From Microbacterium sp. cx-55 (GTDB lineage Bacteria; Actinomycetota; Actinomycetes; Actinomycetales; Microbacteriaceae): a DNA stretch of 64,000 bases. The notes beneath the pieces were generated by a model, which was not told the DNA's origin, searched no databases, and saw only the letters and a program-made list of their open reading frames with translations. The translations under genes and the position numbers were made by a program. The DNA lies in assembly GCF_021117345.1 (NCBI RefSeq), contig NZ_CP088261.1, forward strand, positions 248,001 through 312,000, given 5' to 3'. Below, piece by piece: positions 55,333-63,771 of this stretch. Position 1 is the first letter of the stretch. Every line of letters starts with the position of its first letter.

Positions 55333-56943
55333 GTGACCCACTCTCGAACCCGCGGATTCCGGCGCCTCGCCGTCCCGCTCATCGCCGGCCTGTCGGTCGT
55401 CGCCCTCGCCGGTTGTTCCGCCGGAAGCGCCGATTCGTCCGCGACCCCCGGCGCCGACGTCGCCCAGGACATCTCCTTCGCGATCGCCGGTGATCCCACC
55501 TGCCTCGACCCGCAGCAGACGTCGCTCACCACGTCGTTGAACATCGGCCGTCAGCTGACGGACTCGCTGCTCGACCAGAACCCCGACACCGGCGAGATCG
55601 TGCCGTGGCTCGCGAGCGAATGGGACGTGAGCGATGACCTCACCTCCTACAGCTTCACGCTGCGCGACGGCGTGACCTTCAGCGACGGAACGGCGCTCAC
55701 CTCCGACGTCGTGGCCGCGAACTTCGACGCGATCGTCGCGCTCGGCGCATCCGCGTCGCTCGCCAACGGCTACCTCGCGGGCTACGCCGGCACCGAGGTC
55801 ACCGACGACACGCACTTCACCGTCGCCTTCTCGGCGCCGAACGTGCAGTTCCAGCAGGGCGCGACGACCATCTCGCTCGGCCTCCTCTCGGCCGACACGG
55901 TGGCCGCATCCTCCGAGGACCGCTGCCAGTCGGTCGTCGGAACCGGTCCGTTCGTGCTCGACTCCTACGTGCCGAACGACTCGGTCGAGATCGTCAAGCG
56001 CGCCGGCTACGACTGGGCGTCCGAGCTCCGCGGCCACCAGGGCGAGGCGTACCTCGACTCCGTAAGCTTCCCGATCATCGCCGAGCCGAGCGTTCGTACG
56101 GGCGGTCTCGAGTCGGGCGAGTACGACGTCATCCAGGACGTCCCCTACGTCGACGAGTCGCGGTTCTCCTCCGACGACTACCACCTCTACGCCAAGGCCA
56201 ACCCGGGAGTTCCGAACTCGCTGGTCATCAACACGAGCCGCGGCGTGCTCGCCGATGAGGCCGTGCGCCAGGCGATCAGCAAGGGCCTGGACCGCGACCA
56301 GATCAACGTGCTGACCGGCTCGATCAGCGGCCAGGCGCCCACGAGCGTGCTGACGTCGTCGACCCCCGGCTACGTCGACCTCGGTGACACGCTCGCCTAC
56401 GACGCCGACGGCGCGAAGGAGCTGCTCGAGGGCGATGGCTGGACGCTCGGTGCCGACGGCATCTACGAGAAGGACGGCCAGCCGCTGACCGTCACCGTCA
56501 CCGCCTTCTACGCACAGGACGTGCTCGAGGCCGCGCAGATCCAGCTCCGCGAGGTCGGCATCGACCTGCAGCTCAACATGGTCTCCTCGGGTGACTTCTT
56601 CGGTGCGATCGCCTCCGGCGAATACGACATGCTCGGCGCCGGCCTCACCCGCACCGACCCGGATGCGCTGCGCACCCTGCTGTCGACCTCGTCGGCATCC
56701 CGCTGGGGCATCGTCGACGACGCGGAGCTCGAGGGCCTCCTGCAGGAGCAGTCCCAGACGGCCGACGTCGACGCCCGCCAGGACATCGTCGCCGAGATCC
56801 AGCAGATCGTCGCGGAGCGCGCCTACGTGATCCCCACGCTCGAGACCGTGCAGCTGCACGGCTCGCGTGCCGGCGTCGAAGGAATCACCTTCGACTCGGC
56901 CGCGCGCCTGCACCTGTACGACACTGCGGTGGTCTCCGACTGA
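55333..56943 (+). CDS. ABC transporter substrate-binding lipoprotein (peptide/opine/nickel family)
   Basis: A 536-residue SBP_bac_5 protein: signal peptide with lipobox ALAGC near residue 28, then the family opening AGDPTCLDPQQT (about 51-62), YSFTLRDGVTFSDGTALTSDVVAANF (about 105-130) and NTSRGVLADEAVRQAISKGLDRDQI (about 296-320). These proteins bind peptides, opines, metals or other small molecules. GTG 55333 follows CAAGGAG. The stop codon overlaps the first permease gene. By context the ligand is likely a substrate of the flanking amidohydrolase and creatininase-type enzyme. Confidence 0.92.
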   Translation: MTHSRTRGFRRLAVPLIAGLSVVALAGCSAGSADSSATPGADVAQDISFAIAGDPTCLDPQQTSLTTSLNIGRQLTDSLLDQNPDTGEIVPWLASEWDVSDDLTSYSFTLRDGVTFSDGTALTSDVVAANFDAIVALGASASLANGYLAGYAGTEVTDDTHFTVAFSAPNVQFQQGATTISLGLLSADTVAASSEDRCQSVVGTGPFVLDSYVPNDSVEIVKRAGYDWASELRGHQGEAYLDSVSFPIIAEPSVRTGGLESGEYDVIQDVPYVDESRFSSDDYHLYAKANPGVPNSLVINTSRGVLADEAVRQAISKGLDRDQINVLTGSISGQAPTSVLTSSTPGYVDLGDTLAYDADGAKELLEGDGWTLGADGIYEKDGQPLTVTVTAFYAQDVLEAAQIQLREVGIDLQLNMVSSGDFFGAIASGEYDMLGAGLTRTDPDALRTLLSTSSASRWGIVDDAELEGLLQEQSQTADVDARQDIVAEIQQIVAERAYVIPTLETVQLHGSRAGVEGITFDSAARLHLYDTAVVSD

Positions 56944-57965
56944 TGACCGTGCCGGCGCAGCGCGTGCGAACAGCGAGCGGAGGAGGTCGTGCGGCAGCCG
57001 TCGCGCGCTTCCTGATCCCGAAGATCCTTCAGTGCCTCTTCGTGGTCTGGGCGACCTACACCGTCGCCTTCGTGCTGATCCACGCGCTGCCCGGCGACCC
57101 TGTCCTCGCCGCGCTCTCGTTGCGCGGCGGGGATGCCACCTCGACCGACCCCGTCGAGCTCGACGCGCTCCGTGCGCGATACGGGCTCGACGGGCCGGTC
57201 TGGCAGCAGTACCTGGTGAACTTCCTCGGTCTGTTCCGGGGCGACCTCGGGGTGTCGATCGCGACGGGTCAGCCCGTCGTCGACATGATCGGCCGCGCCT
57301 TCCCGAACACCGCGGCGGTCGCCGTCTTCGCGCTGGTCGTCGGCTTCCTGGTGGCACTCGCCTTCACGGTGTGGGCGTACGTCGCCCGCCCGGCATGGAT
57401 GCGGAACGTCGTGACCGGCATCCCCCCGCTCGGCATCGCGATCCCCGCGTTCCTCAGCGGCCTCGTCCTGATCAGCGTGTTCTCGTTCGGGCTCGGGTGG
57501 TTCCCCGCATCCGGCACGAACGGGTTCGTCTCGGTCGTGCTGCCCGGCATCACCCTCGCGCTGCCGACGGGCGCCATCTTCTTCCAGGTGTTCTCGGCCG
57601 CCGTCTTCGACGCCGGCGCGAGTCCCTTCGTCTTCACCGCGAACGCGAAGGGCCTCGCCCAGCGCACCGTGGTGGTGCGCCATGTGCTCCGGAACGCCCT
57701 GCTGCCCTCCATCACGATCATCGGGTTGCAGATCGGCTACCTCGCCGGGGGCACGGCGGTCGTGGAGACCGTCTTCTCTCGCGACGGAATCGGGCGTCTC
57801 ACGGTGGACGCCGTGCTCGCCCGTGACGTCAACGTCGTGATGGGCGTCGTCGTGGTCGTCGCGATCGTCTACGCGGTGGTCACCCTCGTCGTCGACGGCC
57901 TCTACGGGGTCATCGACCCCCGCACCCGCACCCGCCTCGGTGGTCGGAAGGTGGTGACGCGATGA
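56943..57965 (+). CDS. ABC transporter permease (DppB type)
   Basis: A 340-residue permease with six membrane helices. The N-terminal segment LIHALPGDPVLAALS and the C-terminal binding-protein-dependent transport motif (NALLPSITIIGLQIGYLAGG, about 257-276) are those of DppB/OppB. TGATG overlap with the upstream gene and ATGA overlap with the next gene indicate one transcript. Confidence 0.93.
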   Translation: MTVPAQRVRTASGGGRAAAVARFLIPKILQCLFVVWATYTVAFVLIHALPGDPVLAALSLRGGDATSTDPVELDALRARYGLDGPVWQQYLVNFLGLFRGDLGVSIATGQPVVDMIGRAFPNTAAVAVFALVVGFLVALAFTVWAYVARPAWMRNVVTGIPPLGIAIPAFLSGLVLISVFSFGLGWFPASGTNGFVSVVLPGITLALPTGAIFFQVFSAAVFDAGASPFVFTANAKGLAQRTVVVRHVLRNALLPSITIIGLQIGYLAGGTAVVETVFSRDGIGRLTVDAVLARDVNVVMGVVVVVAIVYAVVTLVVDGLYGVIDPRTRTRLGGRKVVTR

Positions 57966-58759
57966 GCGTCCTCCGCAAGCCCGGTCTTCTGCTCTCGCTG
58001 CTCGTGCTCCTCGTGACCGTCGTCGCGATGATCGCGCCGCAGCTGCTGGCCCCCTACGACCCGTACGACTCGGTCGGCACGGCGAGGCTCGGCGCTCCGA
58101 GCCTCGAGCACCTCTTCGGCACCGATCATCTCGCGCGCGACGTCTTCTCGCGCGTGATCTACGGTGCGCAGTTGTCGCTGACATCCGCCGCCCTCGCCGT
58201 GATCGGCGGCGTGCTGGTCGGATCGATCGTCGGCCTGGTGACCGGCTACGTCGGCGGCGCCGTCGACTTCGTGACGATGCGCTTCATCGACGTGCTCATC
58301 GCGATCCCCGGCATCCTGCTGGCCCTCATCGTCGTTGCCTCGCTCGGGTTCGGCCCGCTCTCGATCGCCCTCGGCGTCGGGCTCGGGACGGCCGGATCGT
58401 TCGCCCGCGTCATGCGCGCGCAGGTGCTGCGCGTGCGGGGTGAGGAGTACGTGGAGGCCGCGCGCACCCTCGGCGCACGGGGTCCGGCGGTGCTTGTGCG
58501 GCACGTGCTGCCGAACGCCGCCCGCCCGATCATCGCGATGGCCTCGCTCGAGCTCGCCCTCGCCATCCTCGCGGTCTCGGCGCTGAGCTTCCTCGGCTTC
58601 GGTGCCCAGCCGCCCGCCCCGGAGTGGGGTTCGCTCGTGTCGGCCGGACGCGACTTCGTCGCCACCGCGCCCTGGCTGAGCCTGCTGCCGGGTGCCGTCA
58701 TCCTCGCCGTCGTGCTGTCGGTTAACCGTGTCGCCCGTTTCATCGGAGGAGATCGATGA
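57962..58759 (+). CDS. ABC transporter permease (DppC type)
   Basis: A 265-residue permease of the DppC/OppC type: LFGTDHLARDVFSRVIYGAQLSL at about residues 52-74 (key FGTDHLARDVFSR) and the EAA-type motif EAARTLGARGPAVLVRHVLPN at about 165-185. Six membrane helices are expected. It overlaps both neighbours by 4 bp. Confidence 0.93.
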   Translation: MSVLRKPGLLLSLLVLLVTVVAMIAPQLLAPYDPYDSVGTARLGAPSLEHLFGTDHLARDVFSRVIYGAQLSLTSAALAVIGGVLVGSIVGLVTGYVGGAVDFVTMRFIDVLIAIPGILLALIVVASLGFGPLSIALGVGLGTAGSFARVMRAQVLRVRGEEYVEAARTLGARGPAVLVRHVLPNAARPIIAMASLELALAILAVSALSFLGFGAQPPAPEWGSLVSAGRDFVATAPWLSLLPGAVILAVVLSVNRVARFIGGDR

Positions 58760-60378
58760 CCGCCCTGCTCCGCGTCTCCGGACTCCGCGTCGACTACGGC
58801 ACCGGTCGTCGGGCGCACGCGGCCCTCCGCGGCATCGATCTCGAGATCGACCGCGGCGAGATCGTCGCCGTGGTCGGCGAGTCGGGATCGGGCAAGAGCA
58901 CGATCGCGCACGCCCTCGTGCGGCTGCTGCCGGTCGAGGCGCACGTGCGGGGAGGGGCGATCGTCTTCGACGGCACCGACCTGCAGAAGACCTCGACCGG
59001 CGCGCTCCGCCGCATCCGAGGCGGACGGATCGGCTTCGTGCCGCAGGACCCGTCGCACTCGCTCAACCCGCTGATGCGGGTCGGCGAGCAGATCGCGGAG
59101 ACGCTGCGTCGACACCGCGGGCTGTCCCGGGCGGATGCGGCCGCGCGCGCGGTCGAGATCATCGGCGAAGTCGGCGTGCCCGACCCGGCGCTCCGCGCGC
59201 ACCAGTACCCGCACGAACTGTCGGGGGGCCTGCGTCAACGCATCCTGATCGGAATCGCGTGGGCCTGCGAACCGGACCTCGTGATCGCCGACGAACCCAC
59301 GAGCGCGCTCGACGCGACCGTGCAACGTCACGTGCTCGACCGGATGCAGGCGCTCGCGCTGGCGCACGGCACCGCCGTGCTGCTGGTCACCCACGATCTC
59401 GCGGTCGCGGCCGATCGCGCGCACCGGATCGTCGTGGTCGAGAAGGGCGTGATCGTCGAGAGCGGTCTCGCGTCGGACGTGCTCTCCTCTCCCTCGCATC
59501 CGTACACGCAGCGCCTCGTGGCCGCCGCGCCCGGGCTGAACAGCCGCCGGCTCCAGCCGTCCGCGGGGGTCGTGTCGGGAGCCGCATCCGCATCCGAGGG
59601 CGCCACCGCAGAGCCCCTCCTCCGGGTCACGGGTCTCGGCAAGACCTACGGCACGGGGGCGAAAGCCCTGCGCGCGGTCGACGCCGTCGAGTTCGACGTT
59701 CCCCGCGGCAGCACGTTCTCGCTCGTCGGCGAATCCGGGTCGGGTAAGAGCACGACGGCGCGGATGGTGGCGCGGATCATCGCGTCCGACACCGGCAGCA
59801 TCGTCTTCGACGGCGCCGACATCACCGATCTGAACGGGGCGGCGCTCCGTCAGCTGCGCCGGCGCATCCAGGTGGTCTACCAGAACCCGTTCGGGTCGCT
59901 CGATCCGCGGATGACGGTCGCCCGGATCATCGCCGAACCGCTGCACGCGTTCGGAGTCGCCCGCGGTGAGCGCATCTCGATCGTGAAGGACCTTCTCGCG
60001 CAGGTGCGCCTCGCCCCCGAGCTGCTCTCGCGGCGGCCGGCGCAGTTGTCGGGCGGTCAACGGCAGCGTGTCGCGATCGCGCGGGCGCTCGCGCTCCGCC
60101 CCGAGCTCGTCGTGCTCGACGAACCGGTGTCGGCCCTCGACGTGTCGGTGCAGGAGCAGGTGCTGCAGCTGCTCGTCGACCTGCAGGCGGAGTACGCGCT
60201 CACGTACCTGTTCATCTCGCACGACCTGGGCGTGATCCGGCAGATCTCCGATCGCGTGGCGGTGATGCGCGGGGGTCGCATCCTCGAACAGGCGACCGCC
60301 GAGCGGATCTTCTCCGAACCCGGCGACCCCTACACGCGCGAACTCATCGGGGCGATCCCCGGCGCACAGGCCGTCTGA
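58756..60378 (+). CDS. ABC transporter ATPase with two fused domains (DppD-DppF fusion)
   Basis: A 540-residue fusion of the two ATPases that are usually separate proteins in peptide importers. Both halves are complete: Walker A GESGSGKST near residues 41-49 and again near 329-337, signatures LSGGLRQRI and LSGGQRQRV, Walker B VIADEPTSALD and VVLDEPVSALD. A linker (about residues 255-290) joins them. The stop codon lies in the first unit of a 27-bp tandem repeat. It energises the DppB/DppC-type permeases encoded upstream. Confidence 0.93.
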   Translation: MTALLRVSGLRVDYGTGRRAHAALRGIDLEIDRGEIVAVVGESGSGKSTIAHALVRLLPVEAHVRGGAIVFDGTDLQKTSTGALRRIRGGRIGFVPQDPSHSLNPLMRVGEQIAETLRRHRGLSRADAAARAVEIIGEVGVPDPALRAHQYPHELSGGLRQRILIGIAWACEPDLVIADEPTSALDATVQRHVLDRMQALALAHGTAVLLVTHDLAVAADRAHRIVVVEKGVIVESGLASDVLSSPSHPYTQRLVAAAPGLNSRRLQPSAGVVSGAASASEGATAEPLLRVTGLGKTYGTGAKALRAVDAVEFDVPRGSTFSLVGESGSGKSTTARMVARIIASDTGSIVFDGADITDLNGAALRQLRRRIQVVYQNPFGSLDPRMTVARIIAEPLHAFGVARGERISIVKDLLAQVRLAPELLSRRPAQLSGGQRQRVAIARALALRPELVVLDEPVSALDVSVQEQVLQLLVDLQAEYALTYLFISHDLGVIRQISDRVAVMRGGRILEQATAERIFSEPGDPYTRELIGAIPGAQAV

Positions 60379-60442
60379 TTCGCGTCAGGCGCGCAGGCCA
60401 TCTGACTCGCGTCAGGCGCGCTCGCCGTCTGACCCGCGTCAG
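60362..60442. repeat. Three 27-bp tandem units spanning the ends of two convergent genes
   Basis: Units at 60362-60388, 60389-60415 and 60416-60442 share the pattern GCGC-N6-GCC-N-TCTGA-N-TCGCGTCAG. The stop codon of the ABC ATPase gene is in unit 1 and the stop codon of the leftward creatininase-family gene is in unit 3. No other terminator is visible. Confidence 0.85.
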
Positions 60443-61179
60443 GCGCGCTCGAGGGCGGCCTGCACGCGGCGCACGATCCGCTCGCTCTCGTCGACGACGT
60501 GGGCGAAGATCCGCTCGCCCTTCTCCGCCGTGGCCGGGCGCGGGTCGCCGAACACGCCGGTGCGCGACAGGGGAGCGAGCGCCATCTGGCGCAGCCCGAA
60601 ATCGGCGGGCAGTTCCGGGTACTCCGGCGCCATCCGCTCCCGCTGAACGAGCGCGGGGGCGGCAGCCAGCACCATCGACGTCTCGAGCTCGTCGGCGTGG
60701 CAGAGCCCGGGCGCCGCCCAGGGCGACTCCTTCACGGCGTCGCCGATCTCGACGAGACCCGGGTAGTCGAGCACGATCACCGGCATTGCGTCACGTGCCG
60801 CGAAGGATTCCGCGGCGCGCTGCAGCGGCACCCGGTTGCCGAAGTCGCCGTTCACGACGACCAGCATCGCGAACCCCGCGCGCTCGACCGCGGCGGCCAC
60901 ATCCGCGCAGATCGCCGTCACGGTATCGGCGCTGAGCGACACGGTGCCCGGGAGGGCATCGTTGCTCCACGTGTTGCCGAGCGGGATGGCCGGAAGGAGG
61001 GCCGCGTCGAGGCGTTCCGCGAGGCGTCGGGCGACCGCATCCGCCTGGATCGTGTCGGTCGACAGCGGAAGGTGCGGGCCGTGCTGCTCGAGCGCGCCGA
61101 ACGGCAGAACCGCGACCCGGGATCCCGTTCCGAGGAACTCTGCGACGTCGGTCCAGGATGCGTGGGCGAGCTCGATCAC
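60439..61179 (-). CDS. Creatininase-family amidohydrolase
   Basis: A 246-residue metal-dependent amidase of the creatininase/MftE/ArfB family. Metal and active-site residues are in LPFGALEQHGPHLPLSTDT (about residues 23-41: Glu, His, Asp), NGDFGN (about 114-119; family usually NGHGGN, so His-Gly became Asp-Phe) and ADELETSMVLA (about 164-174). Family members open cyclic amides such as creatinine or act on formamides and peptides. GTG 61179 is the start; the upstream ldh gene ends 6 nt before it, so the two are likely cotranscribed. The changed NGHGGN motif is notable. Confidence 0.87.
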   Translation of the reverse strand: MIELAHASWTDVAEFLGTGSRVAVLPFGALEQHGPHLPLSTDTIQADAVARRLAERLDAALLPAIPLGNTWSNDALPGTVSLSADTVTAICADVAAAVERAGFAMLVVVNGDFGNRVPLQRAAESFAARDAMPVIVLDYPGLVEIGDAVKESPWAAPGLCHADELETSMVLAAAPALVQRERMAPEYPELPADFGLRQMALAPLSRTGVFGDPRPATAEKGERIFAHVVDESERIVRRVQAALERA

Positions 61180-61184
61180 ACGCC

Positions 61185-62135
61185 TCAGCGTAGCGAGTCG
61201 GCGACCGTCCGCAGCTCCTGCGCCGAGTGGCGGAGCAGCTCCAGCTCGCGCTCGCTGTAGGCCGTCTCGGGGATCGGGAACGCGCCGGACGCGCTGACGA
61301 TCGAGGGCACCGAGAGGGCGACACCGCTGATGCCGTGGTAGTCGTTCAGCACGGTCGACACCGGCATGACCGCGTGCTCGTCGTGCAGGATCGCCTCGAC
61401 GATGCGGGCGCTCGAGAGGCCGATCGCGTAGTTCGTCGCGCCCTTTCCGAGGATGACCTTGTAGGCGGCGTCGCGGACGTCGACGGCGATCTCGTCGAGC
61501 TCGTCGGGGGTCATCCGCGGGTGCTCGGCGGTCTGCCAGTCGAGCACGGGGACGGTGCCGATGCTGGCGGCCGACCACAGCGGGAACTCGGTGTCGCCGT
61601 GCTCACCGACGATGTGCGCGTGCACGCTCGAGGGCGAGACGCCGGCACGCTGCGCGAGCTTCCACCGCAGCCGGGAGGTGTCCAGCACCGTGCCCGAGGC
61701 GAAGATGCGCTCGGGCGGCAGGCCGGTGGACTCCTGTGCGAGGACGGTCAGCACGTCGCAGGGGTTCGTGACGATGACGTAGATGGCGTTCGGGGCGACC
61801 TCGAGCAGCTGGGGCAGCATCGTCTTCAGGATGCGGGCGTTGGTGCCGGCGAGTTCGATGCGGGTCTGGCCCGGGTTCTGCTTCGCGCCGGCCGTGATGA
61901 CGACGACGTGCGAGCCTTCGACGACCGACAGGTCGCTGCCGCCGGTGATGTCGCTCGAGCCGGTGAACTGGGTGCCGTGGGCGAGGTCGAGCACTTCGGC
62001 GTCGACCTTCGCGGTGGCGATGTCGTAGAGAGCGATGTGACGGGCGGAACCGCGGATGAGGGCGGCGTAGGCGACGCTGGAGCCGACGCTTCCGGCGCCG
62101 ACAACGGTGAGCTTGGAGTTCTCGATCGCAGACAT
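61185..62135 (-). CDS. ldh: L-lactate dehydrogenase
   Basis: A 316-residue NAD-dependent enzyme that interconverts pyruvate and L-lactate. Visible are the cofactor loop GAGSVGSSVAYA (about residues 13-24), ITAGAKQNPGQTR with the mobile-loop Gln (LDH rather than malate dehydrogenase, which has Arg there) and the catalytic GEHGDTEFPLWS (about 176-187) with His. NPCDVLT is also present. Length is standard. ATG 62135; the creatininase-family gene follows in the same direction after 5 nt. Whether the two share a role is unclear. Confidence 0.95.
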   Translation of the reverse strand: MSAIENSKLTVVGAGSVGSSVAYAALIRGSARHIALYDIATAKVDAEVLDLAHGTQFTGSSDITGGSDLSVVEGSHVVVITAGAKQNPGQTRIELAGTNARILKTMLPQLLEVAPNAIYVIVTNPCDVLTVLAQESTGLPPERIFASGTVLDTSRLRWKLAQRAGVSPSSVHAHIVGEHGDTEFPLWSAASIGTVPVLDWQTAEHPRMTPDELDEIAVDVRDAAYKVILGKGATNYAIGLSSARIVEAILHDEHAVMPVSTVLNDYHGISGVALSVPSIVSASGAFPIPETAYSERELELLRHSAQELRTVADSLR

Positions 62136-62373
62136 GGCTTCAGTCTGTCAGCGCCCGGACATCGGGGCGAGCGCCGGAGCCGTGAGTAATCCCGGCTAAC
62201 TCCTCCAATACGCCGCGCACACGCGATGGCAGGCGCCGCGCGCGCGGAATTGGAGGAGTTGGCGAACCTGGGGACCGGTGATGACCCTCGCGAAATCGCC
62301 GCCGCGGCGGCCGTCGCGGTCGTAGCCTGATCTGCGGAGGGCGGATGCGGCATCCGCCCGGGACGGACTTCGC
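62136..62373. promoter_or_regulatory. Divergent promoter region of ldh and the LLM oxidoreductase
   Basis: TAGCCT at about 62324-62329 is a -10 candidate for the rightward gene. Its leader would contain the hairpin GCGGATGC-GGCATCCGC (about 62341-62357). AACTCCTCCAATACGC and GAATTGGAGGAGTTG (about 62199 and 62247) form an inverted repeat that could be an operator or cruciform near the ldh side. Confidence 0.45.
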
Positions 62374-63228
62374 ATGGAATTCGGTATCCACATCGCGGAC
62401 TTCACTTGGAAGAGCGGCTCCGCTCAGCTCGGTCCGGCGCTCGCGGCGCATGTGCGGAACGCCGAGGCGGCGGGCATCCAGCGCATCACGGTCATGGACC
62501 ACTTCTGGCAGCTGCCGGGTATCGGGCCGGTCGAGCACGAGATGCTCGAGGCGTACGCCACGCTCGGCTTCATCGCGGCGCACACCGAGAAGGCGCTGCT
62601 GCACACGCTCGTCACGGGCGTGATCTATCGGCATCCGTCGCTGCTGGCGAAGCAGATCTCGACCCTCAATGTGCTGTCGGGTGGGCGCGTGGGCCTCGGG
62701 ATCGGGGCGGCGTGGAATGAGGAGGAGTGCAAGGGTCTCGGATTCCCGTTCCCGCCGGTCGCGCAGCGCTTCCGCGAGCTCGAGGAGACCCTGCAGATCT
62801 GTCTGCAGATGTGGTCGGACTCGGAAGAGCCCTACGAGGGAGCGATCTGGCAGCTCGAGCGCACGCTGAACTCGCCGCAGAACGTCACGAAGCCGTACCT
62901 GATGATCGGCGGCGGGGGAGAGAAGAAGACCCTCAAGCTGGTGGCCCAGTACGCCGACGCGTGCAACCTGAGCGCGATGGAGGGCGTGCCGACGCACAAG
63001 CTCGACGTGTTGCGTGAGCACTGCGCGGCGGTCGGCCGCGACTACGACGAGATCGAGAAGACCGCGATGATCGCGATCAACCCCGGATCGACGCCGGATG
63101 CGGTCGCCTCCCGCGTCGATGATCTCGCTGCGGCGGGGTTCACGGCGACGTACGTCTTCGCCGCCGGCATCGATGAGCCGTCCCGCGCGGTCGACGTGAT
63201 CGCGCAGACCGCGGCCCTCGTGAAGTAG
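62374..63228 (+). CDS. LLM-class F420-dependent oxidoreductase
   Basis: A 284-residue luciferase-like TIM-barrel protein, probably using cofactor F420. Family segments are FGIHIADF at the start, ITVMDHFWQLPGIGP (about residues 37-51), TGVIYRHPSLLAKQISTLNVLSGGRVGLGIGAAWNEEEC (about 82-120; key parts HPSLLAKQISTLNVLS and GIGAAW) and PYLMIGGGGEKKTLKLVAQYAD (about 175-196). F420-dependent members reduce or oxidise diverse small molecules. ATG 62374 lacks a strong ribosome site. No operon partner; tRNA-Ser follows. Confidence 0.9.
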   Translation: MEFGIHIADFTWKSGSAQLGPALAAHVRNAEAAGIQRITVMDHFWQLPGIGPVEHEMLEAYATLGFIAAHTEKALLHTLVTGVIYRHPSLLAKQISTLNVLSGGRVGLGIGAAWNEEECKGLGFPFPPVAQRFRELEETLQICLQMWSDSEEPYEGAIWQLERTLNSPQNVTKPYLMIGGGGEKKTLKLVAQYADACNLSAMEGVPTHKLDVLREHCAAVGRDYDEIEKTAMIAINPGSTPDAVASRVDDLAAAGFTATYVFAAGIDEPSRAVDVIAQTAALVK

Positions 63229-63242
63229 CGGATCGCCGCCGA

Positions 63243-63272
63243 TTGGCGGCTCCCCGGAACCTGACGTAAGCT
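63243..63272 (+). promoter_or_regulatory. Promoter of tRNA-Ser
   Basis: -35 TTGGCG at 63243-63248 and -10 TAAGCT at 63267-63272 with 18-bp spacing, 7 nt before the tRNA. Confidence 0.65.
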
Positions 63273-63279
63273 TTCCGGC

Positions 63280-63369
63280 GGTGACGTGTCCGAGCGGCCG
63301 AAGGTGCAACACTCGAAATGTTGTGTAGGTTCACCCCTACCGTGGGTTCAAATCCCACCGTCACCGCCA
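63280..63369 (+). tRNA. tRNA-Ser (CGA)
   Basis: A class II tRNA with a long variable arm: acceptor GGTGACG/CGTCACC, anticodon arm AACA-CTCGAAA-TGTT with anticodon CGA, variable arm GTAGG...CCTAC, T arm GTGGG-TTCAAAT-CCCAC, discriminator G and encoded CCA at 63367-63369. This is the only tRNA of the four here that encodes its CCA end. Confidence 0.96.
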
Positions 63370-63370
63370 C

Positions 63371-63420
63371 CGAGAAGGCCCCGAGATCCGCGGAATCACG
63401 CGGGAATCGGGGCCTTCTCG
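63371..63420. terminator. Terminator after tRNA-Ser
   Basis: A long hairpin: GAGAAGGCCCCGA pairs perfectly with TCGGGGCCTTCTC, with a smaller CCGCG/CGCGG stem in the loop. It can act in both directions and faces the leftward gene that ends at 63487. Confidence 0.85.
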
Positions 63421-63486
63421 CTGACGGTCAGGGGTGGGTCCGCGGCCCCGCTGTGTGCTGCCTGCAGACCACGTAGTGAGGCTTCG

Positions 63487-63771
63487 TCAGTCTGCGCCTT
63501 CATCACCTCGACGGTGCAGCGGACCGACGAATGCTTCCAGGATTAGGAGAGTCACGATGACGAGAGATCCACCGGCTGTCAGCGCGGCTCCGACAGGTAC
63601 GAGGCTCAGTGGGTGTGCCTCGTAGGTATCCGGGACACCGGTCGGGACCCACTCGACGGTGCTCCCGGCCGACAGGAGAATGATGCCGACTATGATTCCG
63701 ATCACGCCTATGACCCAGAGAGCCCAGTAGCTGATTCGTGGCCAAGCGCTGGCAAGCGTGGATGTTTTCAT
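63487..63771 (-). CDS. Small membrane protein of unknown function
   Basis: A 94-residue protein with two membrane helices (about residues 14-34, YWALWVIGVIGIIVGIILL, and 58-82) joined by a short loop with TVEWVPTGVPDTYEAHP, and a charged C-terminus. Its start overlaps the stop region of the upstream exported protein gene by 4 bp, so the two form an operon. Lower GC than the housekeeping genes. No family is recognised. Confidence 0.65.
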   Translation of the reverse strand: MKTSTLASAWPRISYWALWVIGVIGIIVGIILLSAGSTVEWVPTGVPDTYEAHPLSLVPVGAALTAGGSLVIVTLLILEAFVGPLHRRGDEGAD

